From assembly GCF_003337305.1 (NCBI RefSeq), contig NZ_QPJO01000001.1:372001-436000 (forward strand): a DNA stretch of 64,000 nt, written 5' to 3'. Source of the stretch: Winogradskyella arenosi. GTDB lineage: Bacteria > Bacteroidota > Bacteroidia > Flavobacteriales > Flavobacteriaceae. The stretch's first letter is position 1; every line of letters starts with the position of its first letter. This document shows positions 27,766 to 36,610 of this stretch, piece after piece. The translations under genes were made by a program, and so were the position numbers. Under the pieces are notes generated by a model that was not told the DNA's origin, did not search any database, and saw only the letters and a list, made by a program, of their open reading frames with translations.

Positions 27766-27775
27766 CTAGGCCTTA

Positions 27776-29356
27776 TTAAGCCTTGTATTTGCTAGAAAGG
27801 TCTTTAGCTACAGTTGTTAATGTATCTATAACCTCGTCTGTTAATTTACCAGCTTTAAGCGTGTTTAAGGCATCTTTATGCTTCGCATTTAAGAACTCTA
27901 AATAATCGCGCTCAAATTCTTTCACTTTCTCTACAGGAACATCCTTTAACAAGTTCTTAGAACCAGCGTAGATAATAGCAACTTGGTCTTCTACTTTAAA
28001 CGGATCGTTTTGTGCTTGCTTTAAGATTTCAACGTTACGCTTACCTTTATTAATTACGTTTAAAGTAACAGCATCTAAATCTGAACCAAACTTAGCGAAT
28101 GCTTCTAATTCACGGTATTGTGCTTGATCTAATTTTAAAGTACCAGAAACTTTCTTCATCGATTTAATCTGAGCGTTACCACCAACACGAGATACAGAAA
28201 TACCCACGTTAATCGCTGGACGAACCCCAGAGTTAAATAAATCACCATCTAAGAAAATCTGACCATCTGTAATAGAGATTACGTTGGTTGGAATATAGGC
28301 AGAAACGTCACCAGCTTGTGTTTCAATAATAGGTAAAGCTGTTAAAGAACCTCCACCTTTAACCATAGGTTTTAACACTTCTGGAAGGTCATTCATTTCT
28401 TTAGCAATCGCATCATTATTGATAATTTTTGCAGAACGCTCTAATAATCTTGAGTGTAAGTAGAATACATCACCAGGATATGCTTCACGTCCCGGTGGAC
28501 GTCTTAATAATAAAGATACCTCACGGTAAGCAACGGCTTGTTTTGATAAATCATCAAATACAATTAAAGCTGGTCTACCCGTATCTCTAAAATATTCTCC
28601 AATAGAAGCTCCTGTAAACGGTGCATAAACTTGCATTGCTGCAGGATCAGATGCATTCGCAGCCACGATAGTGGTATAAGCTAAAGCGCCTTTCTCTTCT
28701 AATGTTTTAGCAATAAGTGCTACTGTTGAAGCCTTCTGACCTACAGCTACATATATACAATATACAGGCTCACCTGCATCGTAAAATTCTTTTTGATTTA
28801 AGATAGCATCGATACAAACTGCTGTTTTACCAGTTTGACGGTCACCAATCACCAACTCACGTTGTCCTCTACCTACAGGAATCATAGCGTCAATAGACTT
28901 TATTCCGGTTTGTAAAGGTTCTGTTACGGGCTCTCTGTAGACAACACCAGGCGCTTTACGCTCTAAAGGCATTTCATAAGTTTCACCAACTATAGGTCCT
29001 TTCCCATCAATTGGGTTTCCTAAAGTATCTACAACACGACCAACAATACCTTCTCCTACTTTAACAGAGGCGATACGTTCTGTACGTTTTACTGTAGACC
29101 CTTCTTTAACTCCTACTGAAGTTCCTAAAAGTACAATACCTACATTATCTTCTTCAAGGTTAAGTACGATACCTTCTGCACCACCTTCGAATTCTACTAA
29201 TTCACCATATTGTGCATTAGCTAATCCGTAAGCACGTACAATACCATCACCTACAGTTAATACTGTTCCGACTTCATCTAAAGAAGCTCCCGCTTCAAAG
29301 CCTGAAAGTTGTTGTTTTAAGATTGCTGATATTTCAGCTGGTTTTACTTCTGCCAT
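27776..29356 (-). CDS. atpA: ATP synthase F1 subunit alpha
   Basis: Non-catalytic nucleotide-binding subunit of the F1 hexamer. The 526-aa protein has the P-loop GDRQTGKT (171-178), the [45 protein letters not shown] region and the [34 protein letters not shown] segment conserved in alpha subunits. The cluster lacks atpD and atpC, which in Bacteroidota are commonly at another locus. Confidence 0.98.
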   Translation of the reverse strand: MAEVKPAEISAILKQQLSGFEAGASLDEVGTVLTVGDGIVRAYGLANAQYGELVEFEGGAEGIVLNLEEDNVGIVLLGTSVGVKEGSTVKRTERIASVKVGEGIVGRVVDTLGNPIDGKGPIVGETYEMPLERKAPGVVYREPVTEPLQTGIKSIDAMIPVGRGQRELVIGDRQTGKTAVCIDAILNQKEFYDAGEPVYCIYVAVGQKASTVALIAKTLEEKGALAYTTIVAANASDPAAMQVYAPFTGASIGEYFRDTGRPALIVFDDLSKQAVAYREVSLLLRRPPGREAYPGDVFYLHSRLLERSAKIINNDAIAKEMNDLPEVLKPMVKGGGSLTALPIIETQAGDVSAYIPTNVISITDGQIFLDGDLFNSGVRPAINVGISVSRVGGNAQIKSMKKVSGTLKLDQAQYRELEAFAKFGSDLDAVTLNVINKGKRNVEILKQAQNDPFKVEDQVAIIYAGSKNLLKDVPVEKVKEFERDYLEFLNAKHKDALNTLKAGKLTDEVIDTLTTVAKDLSSKYKA

Positions 29357-29414
29357 CTTTATTTAGATATTAGTCGTTAGAAAATGAGATTTTCGTCCCT
29401 AATTCTAACGCTTC

Positions 29415-29951
29415 TTAATTTAATGTAAATTCTCTTTTTAAATTATTTAGTTTGTTAGCGATACTCGCATTATATTGAATATCTCCAACACGTAACACAA
29501 AACCACCTATAATGCTTTCGTCGATAACGTTAGTCACTTCTGCCTCTTTTCCTGTAAGCTCTTTTACTTTGGCTAAGACTTTAGATTTTAAATCGTCACT
29601 TAAAGCTACCGCAGTCGTTACTGTTGCAACCTGCATGCCTTTCATCTCATCATATAAATGCGTATAGCTTACGGCTACGTCATTTAAAATGGCTAGTCTT
29701 TTATTGGCAATTAAAGTATCAATTAAGTTTACAGTAACCGCATTAGTATTCGTAAATACATGTGTTAATACCGCTTTTTTATCTGAAGCTTTTACTACAG
29801 GACTTTGAAGCATCTGACTTAAATCTGTGCTTTCTGCAATGGTGTCTGTAATGGTTCTCATATCACTCTGCACTGCATCTGTAGACTTTTGATCTATTGC
29901 TAAGCTCAAAACCGCTTTAGCATATCGTATGGCCGCTCTTGATCCTGACAT
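29415..29951 (-). CDS. atpH: ATP synthase F1 subunit delta
   Basis: Links F1 to the peripheral stalk. The 178-aa protein begins SRAAIRYAKAVLSLA, the usual delta/OSCP N-terminal helix, and ends with IGGFVLRVGDIQYNASIANKLNNLKREF, the conserved C-terminal segment. It begins 5 bp after atpF and is followed by atpA 58 bp downstream. Confidence 0.95.
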   Translation of the reverse strand: MSGSRAAIRYAKAVLSLAIDQKSTDAVQSDMRTITDTIAESTDLSQMLQSPVVKASDKKAVLTHVFTNTNAVTVNLIDTLIANKRLAILNDVAVSYTHLYDEMKGMQVATVTTAVALSDDLKSKVLAKVKELTGKEAEVTNVIDESIIGGFVLRVGDIQYNASIANKLNNLKREFTLN

Positions 29952-29956
29952 CTATC

Positions 29957-30457
29957 TTAGTTTAAAGTTGCTTCCCCTAACATTGACTCCACCAATTCTA
30001 ATTGTTTGTCTTTGTTAGATAATTCATTACGCACTACTTTTTCTGCGATTTCTAAAGATAAACCAGCAACATGACTTTTTAATTCTGCCATCGCTGCTTT
30101 CTTTTCTCCTTCAATTGCTGCTTGAGCTTGAGTAATTATGGTATTAGCTTGCACCTGAGCATCAGCTTCTGCTTCTGCAATCATTTTTTCTTTAAGTTGG
30201 CGCGCTTCTTTGATCATTGTTTCTCTTTCTAAGCGTGCTTCTTGTAATAATCTTTCATTATCTGCTTGTAAATTCGCCATTTCACGTCTTGCTTTTTCAG
30301 CTGCGTCTAAGGCCCCTTGAATTCCTTCTTCTCTTTCGTTTAAAGAACTAAGGATTGGTTTCCAAGCAAACTTCACCATTAAGAAAATTAATAATAAAAG
30401 CAATACAGTTTGTACGGCAAATAATCCTGGTGAAAAATCGTTTAATAATGTCTCCAT
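29957..30457 (-). CDS. atpF: ATP synthase F0 subunit b
   Basis: Peripheral stalk subunit. The 166-aa protein has one N-terminal membrane helix (about 12-30, LFAVQTVLLLLLIFLMVKFAW) and a long charged, Ala/Glu/Lys-rich coiled coil (about 35-150). Gap to atpE 92 bp, to atpH 5 bp. Confidence 0.96.
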   Translation of the reverse strand: METLLNDFSPGLFAVQTVLLLLLIFLMVKFAWKPILSSLNEREEGIQGALDAAEKARREMANLQADNERLLQEARLERETMIKEARQLKEKMIAEAEADAQVQANTIITQAQAAIEGEKKAAMAELKSHVAGLSLEIAEKVVRNELSNKDKQLELVESMLGEATLN

Positions 30458-30549
30458 TGTATTAAATAATTAAATGTTTTTTTAATTTTTTTTGAATAAA
30501 ATAGGCTCTGCAACCAACCGTTGCAGAGGCTCTATCTTGTTTTTTAAGC

Positions 30550-30738
30550 TTACTTTCCTAAGATTAAAGCACCGAATGCTAAACCTTCTAAAAGTGCTGC
30601 TACGATAATCATTGCTGTTTGGATTTTTCCAGCAGCTTCAGGCTGACGTGCAATACCTTCCATTGCTTTTCCACCAATTTGACCAAGTCCAAAACCTGCT
30701 CCAATTACGATTATTCCTGCTCCAATTAAATTGTACAT
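30550..30738 (-). CDS. atpE: ATP synthase F0 subunit c
   Basis: Ring-forming proteolipid of 62 aa, two helices with the polar loop ARQPE (30-34). The ion-binding carboxylate is Glu51 in AALLEGLAFG. It is followed by Gly rather than the Ser/Thr expected next to it in Na+-type rings, so proton coupling is likely. The 92-bp leader to atpF contains a G+C-richer stretch, perhaps a hairpin that supports the high c-subunit dose. Confidence 0.96.
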   Translation of the reverse strand: MYNLIGAGIIVIGAGFGLGQIGGKAMEGIARQPEAAGKIQTAMIIVAALLEGLAFGALILGK

Positions 30739-30776
30739 AGTAAATAAATTATATAGTTAAATTAAAAAAACTCTTC

Positions 30777-31955
30777 TTAAATAAAATCACCTCTTACGTC
30801 TTGCGCATCAGGGATTTTGTGACCGTGAGCATCGTGCTCATGATCATGATCGTGTTCTGCTACCGCCATACCAATAAATAAAGCTGAAAGCATCGTAAAA
30901 ATATAAGCTTGTAAAAAGGCCACTAAAACCTCAATAAACATAATTAAGACTGAAAGCACAAAAGATAATCCGGTCGCACCTGCAACACCTAATGAATCTT
31001 TCATTACAAACATAATTGCAATTAAAGCCATAATAACCGTGTGACCAGCTGTAATGTTTGCAAACAAACGTACTAATAACGAGAAAGGCTTAATTACAAA
31101 AGTACCTACCAATTCAATCACCGCTAAAATAGGACGGATTAAATACGGTACTCCTGGCATCCATAAAATGTGTACCCAGAAATCTTTATTACCACTAAAG
31201 GCATAAATAATCAGTGTAAAAATAGCTAAACATGCTGTTACAGCAATCTGTCCTGTAACGTTAAATCCTAATGGTGTTAAACCTACCATGTTTAGTAACC
31301 AGATAAAAAAGAACACCGTTAATAAATAACCTGTAAATTTTCTATAGTGTTTGTCTCCAATGTTTGGCTTTGCAATTTCGTCTCTTACATAGATAACAAG
31401 CGGCTCTAATACACGACCAAAACCAGTAGGAATCTTTTTATTCTTGTACTGCTTAGCCAATCTAGAGAACCAGAAGAACATTAATAACCCAATTACTAAA
31501 ATACCAACAACACTCTTTGTAATAGAGAAATCTAAAACTCTAGAAGCATTTGTAGCATGGTGCTCAGCATCAAAATTAACCGCTGTTGCTCCGGCTTCTA
31601 ATTCATAAATCTTAGAATGAATTTTAGCAAACTTCAACCCGTTTTTCTCAACAATGACATGACCATCATCATTATGATGAAATTCCGAAGACATAAAAGT
31701 CACTAATCCTTCAGAAGACCACAAGATCACAGGAAGTGGAAAACCGGCGTGTTTACGCTCACCTTCATCATTCGTATAAGAAAAGAATGAGAAGTCGTGA
31801 GAGTCTTGAAGGTGATGTGCTATATAAGCATCCACTTCTTCTCTTGTATCTACTTGTCCACCATCTTCAGTAGATGTATTAGCGTAAATAGTTGTTGACA
31901 AGAACACTAAGACTACAAGTGCTAAAAATTTAAAACTTCGTTGAAATATCTTCAT
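30777..31955 (-). CDS. atpB: ATP synthase F0 subunit a, long Bacteroidota form
   Basis: Forms the proton half-channels. The chosen start at 31955 (ATG, MKIFQRSF) gives a signal-like N-terminus of about 25 residues; an upstream ATG at 31988 would add 11 residues (MKRVIFLIFLT) and looks less natural. An extra N-terminal periplasmic region (about 26-145) precedes the usual helices, as in other Bacteroidota. The conserved Arg lies in the SLLVRLFANITAGH segment. The C-terminus is His/Asp-rich (EHDHDHEHDAHGHK). It is 38 bp before atpE and follows the small atpZ and DUF6168 genes. Confidence 0.95.
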   Translation of the reverse strand: MKIFQRSFKFLALVVLVFLSTTIYANTSTEDGGQVDTREEVDAYIAHHLQDSHDFSFFSYTNDEGERKHAGFPLPVILWSSEGLVTFMSSEFHHNDDGHVIVEKNGLKFAKIHSKIYELEAGATAVNFDAEHHATNASRVLDFSITKSVVGILVIGLLMFFWFSRLAKQYKNKKIPTGFGRVLEPLVIYVRDEIAKPNIGDKHYRKFTGYLLTVFFFIWLLNMVGLTPLGFNVTGQIAVTACLAIFTLIIYAFSGNKDFWVHILWMPGVPYLIRPILAVIELVGTFVIKPFSLLVRLFANITAGHTVIMALIAIMFVMKDSLGVAGATGLSFVLSVLIMFIEVLVAFLQAYIFTMLSALFIGMAVAEHDHDHEHDAHGHKIPDAQDVRGDFI

Positions 31956-32045
31956 TGTTAAAAAAATCAAAAAAATTACTCTTTTCAAATTCGGTGCAAA
32001 AGTACGTAATAAATTAAAAATACAACATCTTTTTATTCTTAATAT

Positions 32046-32438
32046 TTACGCATCGATTTCCTCTAAGATCTTTACAACAAAAAAGACTTCAAGTCCTAAA
32101 AATAAGAGTACTGGCACCAAAAGACTATACCGTTCGGGAGATGTTAAAATTTCTATGTTAAAAATTGAAGTCTTAAAAGCGACGTAAAACAGACCGCCTT
32201 TAATAAAAAGAGTTGGTAAATAAATGAAGCCTATTTGGGTATGTAACATTTTTATATTAGCGAACAACTTAAGATGTACACAGATTAATAAGGACACAAT
32301 AGCCAAAAACATATTTACGTCCCAAGTATTAAAACGAACCTCAGCATTAAACATTTGAAATAATCCTTGTTGCGCAAAATGAAGAACAAAAAACATAGCG
32401 GTAAAAGACGCAATGTAAATGAAAAGCGATTTAGTCAT
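32046..32438 (-). CDS. Small four-helix membrane protein, DUF6168-like, before atpB
   Basis: A 130-aa protein with four predicted membrane helices (about 4-24, 40-60, 73-92, 102-122). It overlaps the atpZ-like gene by 8 bp, so the two are translationally coupled, and precedes atpB by 90 bp, where many bacteria have an atpI-type gene. It is likely a helper of F0 assembly or ring insertion. The DUF name is from recollection of Flavobacteriia gene order, not a search. Confidence 0.65.
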   Translation of the reverse strand: MTKSLFIYIASFTAMFFVLHFAQQGLFQMFNAEVRFNTWDVNMFLAIVSLLICVHLKLFANIKMLHTQIGFIYLPTLFIKGGLFYVAFKTSIFNIEILTSPERYSLLVPVLLFLGLEVFFVVKILEEIDA

Positions 32439-32649
32439 CTTCTTTAGATAGATTTATAACTTGCGAAATTACCAAATAAATAGAAACAAAAACGGATAAA
32501 AGTGTCAGACTGGTTTCCCAATAGGTTTTACCGTAGTTGGCATCTAGCCATGTCCCTAAATAATGCCCTAAATAAATAACACCTCCCATTTGGAAGCCCA
32601 CACCTACAAACCTAAGAAACTTGCTAGGGGTTTTACTTGGCTTTGGCAC
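32431..32649 (-). CDS. AtpZ/AtpI-family ATP synthase accessory protein
   Basis: A 72-aa protein with two membrane helices (about 13-32 and 42-62), a G-x3-G-type packing pattern (GVGFQMGGVIYLGHYLGTWLD) typical of AtpZ/AtpI accessory proteins, which aid c-ring formation or Mg2+ supply. Start is GTG at 32649 and the gene overlaps the bactofilin gene by 17 bp and the next gene by 8 bp, an unusually tight arrangement. Confidence 0.8.
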   Translation of the reverse strand: MPKPSKTPSKFLRFVGVGFQMGGVIYLGHYLGTWLDANYGKTYWETSLTLLSVFVSIYLVISQVINLSKEDD

Positions 32650-33064
32650 CTGAAGATTTTAGAGCTTTTACAGAGTTGTCCTCTACAGATTTTACATCGC
32701 CCTTCATAGAACAAGTGGCATTAAAGGTCGCTCCGGGCTCTACAGCAAGTTTAGCAATATGTACTTCGCCTTCAATATTAGCACTTGATTTTAAGGATAA
32801 GGTCCCTGTAAGGACAAGTTTTCCAGAAAACTTCCCTTCGAAATCGGCATTTTCTCCTTGTAAGGTTCCTTGAATTAAACCTGATTTTCCAACCACTACT
32901 TTTCCAGATGTTTTTACATTACCCTCTACAATACCATCAATTCTAAACGGACCTTGACTAGTAATATCTCCAACAATTTTTGTGCCGTGAGCGATGATAT
33001 TCTGTTGTGTACTTGATTCCATAATAGCTTGTAGTTTTGGTTTTTTTCTTTCTGAAGAAAACAT
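32633..33064 (-). CDS. Bactofilin-family polymer-forming protein
   Basis: A 143-aa cytoskeletal protein with a central right-handed beta-helix of short hydrophobic/glycine steps (about 22-125: GTKIVGDITSQGPFRIDGIVEG, GKVVVGKSGLIQG, GKLVLTGTLSLKSSANIEGEV) and unstructured ends. Bactofilins form filaments that position cell wall or motility proteins. Its gene starts 16 bp after porW and overlaps the atpZ-like gene, so it is part of one transcription unit with T9SS and ATP synthase genes. Confidence 0.92.
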   Translation of the reverse strand: MFSSERKKPKLQAIMESSTQQNIIAHGTKIVGDITSQGPFRIDGIVEGNVKTSGKVVVGKSGLIQGTLQGENADFEGKFSGKLVLTGTLSLKSSANIEGEVHIAKLAVEPGATFNATCSMKGDVKSVEDNSVKALKSSGAKAK

Positions 33065-33080
33065 AGTGATTAGATTTATA

Positions 33081-35690
33081 TTACTGTATTTTTAAATACG
33101 CATTTAAGTTTTTATGACGCTGAACGATGGCGTAATTTGGAGAAGAAATAGCAATATAAGGTCTTGTAATCTTTGGTTTAACCACGCGTCCTCTTTGATC
33201 TTTTTCTTCAGACTGAAGTAACTCTGCAAAGCCACTAGCCCCTTGATAACTTTTTAACCCATGGACCACCACAAAGGTTGTATCTGCATCATATACATCT
33301 TTTGACACCGTAAGGTTAAAGTAGGTAATTTTAGCGACCTCTTCTTCTAAGCGCTTTATAAAGGCTTCAACATCCTCTCCGACATTATTTTCAAACTGAT
33401 AAATAACGTTAAACTTATCTGCGGCATCATCTGCAACAAACTTCTTTTTCGCCAAGACTGGTAAGGCTTTTGCAATAATTTCTTTAGCCTTTTGTCCTTC
33501 TTCAGTATTAGAATAATTTAATGCTATGGCGTTAATCGCTTTTTTATAGGCTTCAAAACCGTATAATCGGCCTTCAGCAGAAGCTTTTAAAATTTCAAAC
33601 TTAGGCACTATAGCCTCGCCTTCAAAGCGTTTAATCTGAGCTTCCGTGCCTTCAATAACCTCAACATAGGCTTCTTCTTCAAATTGTTTGTAAAGATTGG
33701 CGTAAATAACCTCTGGACTGTTTTCATCTTTAGACAGTTCAGAATTCGGGTTTAAAAGTATTTCTGCATAGCGCGATTCTGGGTAACCTTCAATGATAGC
33801 CGTTTTCATGGCTGCCGCTTTTTGGTGACGCCCAAGAGCTAAATAAACTTGATACAAATTGTATTTTGAAGGTAAAATAAGTCGGTCTTCAGGCTCTTTT
33901 GCTAAAAGACTTTCAAGCTTATCTTCTGCCAATTCTAACTCTTTAAATTTTTCCTTGTAAATAACTCCTAATTGATAATAGGCATAGTTACGCGCCTTAA
34001 TAATACTATCGATGTCTTTCTGTTCCTTAGGAAGGCTATTGAGGTAAGTCTCTGGCATAAAACGAACATCTTCAACTGTTTTCTCCTCTTCTTCATTAGA
34101 GGCTACAGATTCATTTTTATAATCAGAACGCTGTGTGTTACGTCTCCAATTGTCTTGAAGTTTGCGTTCGCCCCAAAGTTTTAAAAATTCATTTTTTCCG
34201 TAGGCTACTGTTGTAGAATTATAAAAGTAAAACGAACTATTCTGTTGTGGGCTATTAAGACTCATAGGTTGCCTTGCCCCCACAAGCTTGGCTTGGGTTG
34301 CTAACCTATTATTAGAAGCAGCCTTTGGTGCCGCTGCATTTTCTCTACGCTCTAAGGCTTCTTCTTGTTTTTTTAATTCTTCTAACGCTTTTAAACGCTG
34401 CGCTTCCGCATGTGCTGTGTAGAGCGCTAATTGCTCATCTTTAGGAAGACTTAAAATATGTAAAATACTATCGTTGGTCTGTGCAATTCCTTCATAATAA
34501 ATAACATCATCAAGATTTTCGCGCTTTCTTTTAATTACTCTATAAGGCTTAGAATTAAATTCCATAGCCGTCATGGTACTGTCATAATACGCGCCAGCCG
34601 TTTTGTAGCTATTGTTATCAAAATACATATTTCCGAGCGTCTCATAATCGAGTGCTTTTAAGTATTTGTCTGAACGAATTTTTCTGAGCGACTTATTATA
34701 ATAGACTTCTGAAATACTATCGGATCCTTTCTCGCGGTAATACTCAGCAATACGGTAGAAGATTTTATCTAAATACGGACGGTTTTCTCTATTCTCCTCT
34801 AAGTCTACAAGGTATTCTTCGAATTCAACGCGGTCGATATTTGAAAAATCATAATTATTAGATTTCTCAATATGAGCATTAATATAGAAAGACCTCGGAA
34901 TTTGACGGTGCATCTTTATAATGGCATCGAACTCTAAATTAGCGCTATCCTTTTTACCAAACTCGTTATACAACTGCGCTTTAATGTAATGGTAGCGTGC
35001 TTTTTCTCTTTTAATTTTGGTATGTGCTGCCGCTATGCCAAGTTGGGTAATGGCACTATCTTTAGCTTTTATATTAATATAAGCTTGGGCTAAAGCCGCT
35101 GTAGCATCTGCTAAATCTTGATCTTCGAGTTCTTCTTCCTCTAAAAGGCGTTTTAGTTTATCTATTGCACCACGGTTATTATCGAGGCGCATACTCGTTT
35201 TTTCGCGCCAAATTTTAACCTGATTAATTTTATCTGAGGTTGGGTATTTATTTAGAATATTATTGAAGGCAGCCATGGCTGGTACAAAGCGCTGATCGAA
35301 ATAACGGGCCTGACCAAGGAGTAAATACGCCTCATCTATCTGAGGATTTTTCTCTTTCCCGTCTATATTCATCCCATGCTTCTGAACGGCTTTAATGGCC
35401 TTTTCTTCCGCACGTTCAAAATCGGCATTTTTGGTTTGCCCCGGTAAAAAGATATCTTCTTTAACCTCCATACGCTCAACGGGCAAAAGGTTCCAGAAAT
35501 CTTCGGTAAACTCGTTATTGACACTCTCAATTCCGCGCTGTAAGGCAATATTTCCGTTATAGAGAATATTGTATTCCGTACTAAGAGCATGGAAATTTCG
35601 GTTAATAAATTTATCCTTTTTACGCGAACAACTTTGCATTAACACAAGGACACCAAATAAGGACAATATGACTTTGTAAACGGTTTTCAA
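33081..35690 (-). CDS. porW: Type IX secretion / gliding lipoprotein PorW (SprE)
   Basis: An 869-aa lipoprotein: signal with lipobox MQSC (Cys21) followed by SRKKDKF, then many TPR-type repeats over most of the chain (for example AYLLLGQARYFDQRFVPAMAAFNNILNKYP and ALDYETLGNMYFDNNSYKTAGAYYDST), and coiled-coil stretches (LKALEELKKQEEALERRENA). PorW/SprE is needed for T9SS function and gliding. Start is TTG at 35690; the hydrophobic signal begins there and there is no ATG nearby. It is the first gene of the run leading into bactofilin and ATP synthase genes, and matches the two T9SS cargo genes at 10-16.7 kb in function. Confidence 0.88.
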   Translation of the reverse strand: MKTVYKVILSLFGVLVLMQSCSRKKDKFINRNFHALSTEYNILYNGNIALQRGIESVNNEFTEDFWNLLPVERMEVKEDIFLPGQTKNADFERAEEKAIKAVQKHGMNIDGKEKNPQIDEAYLLLGQARYFDQRFVPAMAAFNNILNKYPTSDKINQVKIWREKTSMRLDNNRGAIDKLKRLLEEEELEDQDLADATAALAQAYINIKAKDSAITQLGIAAAHTKIKREKARYHYIKAQLYNEFGKKDSANLEFDAIIKMHRQIPRSFYINAHIEKSNNYDFSNIDRVEFEEYLVDLEENRENRPYLDKIFYRIAEYYREKGSDSISEVYYNKSLRKIRSDKYLKALDYETLGNMYFDNNSYKTAGAYYDSTMTAMEFNSKPYRVIKRKRENLDDVIYYEGIAQTNDSILHILSLPKDEQLALYTAHAEAQRLKALEELKKQEEALERRENAAAPKAASNNRLATQAKLVGARQPMSLNSPQQNSSFYFYNSTTVAYGKNEFLKLWGERKLQDNWRRNTQRSDYKNESVASNEEEEKTVEDVRFMPETYLNSLPKEQKDIDSIIKARNYAYYQLGVIYKEKFKELELAEDKLESLLAKEPEDRLILPSKYNLYQVYLALGRHQKAAAMKTAIIEGYPESRYAEILLNPNSELSKDENSPEVIYANLYKQFEEEAYVEVIEGTEAQIKRFEGEAIVPKFEILKASAEGRLYGFEAYKKAINAIALNYSNTEEGQKAKEIIAKALPVLAKKKFVADDAADKFNVIYQFENNVGEDVEAFIKRLEEEVAKITYFNLTVSKDVYDADTTFVVVHGLKSYQGASGFAELLQSEEKDQRGRVVKPKITRPYIAISSPNYAIVQRHKNLNAYLKIQ

Positions 35691-35821
35691 CGGGAATTCT
35701 ATTTGATTAATAGATAACTAAAATGTACGGTATTTAGTGTGTTAGTTCGTAAAAATAAGCATCTTTTTGAATTTCTAATATTATTTAGTGCCTTTTCGAG
35801 CAAATGCGGCGTGTTGTAGGT

Positions 35822-35861
35822 AAAAAAGGCGCACTATGATCTCCTCATAGCACGCCTTTTT
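35822..35861 (-). terminator. Terminator after the ABC exporter operon
   Basis: A 12-bp stem with two G-U wobbles (GGCGTGCTATGA / TCATAGTGCGCC on the minus strand), extended by A/T pairs, with a 5-nt loop and a six-T tail. It closes the PadR to ABC operon. Confidence 0.88.
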
Positions 35862-35888
35862 CGTTGTCTAACTATAAAATTTTAAAGC

Positions 35889-36605
35889 TTAAACTTCTGT
35901 AAGCACTGTGGCATTGGCGAAGTGTGCTTCTAGCTCCTTCAAGGTTTCTGGATTGGTCTCTAAATCTTTTACAATTTGTCCTTTCTCTAAAACCACAATA
36001 CGTTCGCAGACCTCAGTAACGTGGGTTAAGTCGTGACTAGAGACTAAAACAGTAACCCCTTGTTTTTGCGCAAGATCTTTTATAATTTGCTTTAGTCGTA
36101 TTTGCGTTGTTGGATCTAAGTTGGCAAAAGGCTCATCTAAAATAATCACTTCAGGGTTCCCGATAAGCGCTGCAACGATTCCTACTTTTTTCTGATTTCC
36201 TTTACTGAGATCTCTTAAGTATTTTTTCTGATTGAGAATTTCGCCATGAAAAAAGTCTGAAAACTGTGCTAATAATGCATCCACATCAGATTTATTTTGG
36301 CCTCTTAATTCACCAATAAAATAAAAGTATTCCTCTGGTGTTAAATAACCGATTAAAAAGGTCTCGTCAATAAAGGCTGCCGTAAAAGGCTTCCAATCTT
36401 CACTTTCATTGACTTGGATATTATTGCTTTTTATGGAACCCGTTGAAGGCTGAATTAAATCGAGTAACAAACTAAAATAGGTTGTTTTACCCGCACCGTT
36501 ATTTCCTACTAAACCAAAACTTTGACCTTTTGGAATCTCTAAGGCATCAATATTTAAAACAGTGTTCTCTTTATAGGTTTTTGAAAGCTTATACGTGGAT
36601 ATCAT
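35889..36605 (-). CDS. ABC transporter ATP-binding protein
   Basis: A 238-aa ATPase: Walker A GNNGAGKTT (34-42), signature LSKGNQKK (133-140, LSGGQ-like with a relaxed sequence), Walker B VIILDEPFANLD (153-164) and H-loop SSHDL (about 187-191). It pairs with the DUF5687 membrane protein encoded 5 bp upstream, and ends the PadR-controlled leftward run. The protein class is typical of exporters. Substrate is unknown. Confidence 0.92.
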   Translation of the reverse strand: MISTYKLSKTYKENTVLNIDALEIPKGQSFGLVGNNGAGKTTYFSLLLDLIQPSTGSIKSNNIQVNESEDWKPFTAAFIDETFLIGYLTPEEYFYFIGELRGQNKSDVDALLAQFSDFFHGEILNQKKYLRDLSKGNQKKVGIVAALIGNPEVIILDEPFANLDPTTQIRLKQIIKDLAQKQGVTVLVSSHDLTHVTEVCERIVVLEKGQIVKDLETNPETLKELEAHFANATVLTEV

Positions 36606-36610
36606 AGTTT

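Noticed and set aside
26775..31955. Missing atpD and atpC as a sign of a broken operon
   Set aside because: Separate location of atpD/atpC is usual in Bacteroidota; the cluster itself is intact and closed by a terminator.
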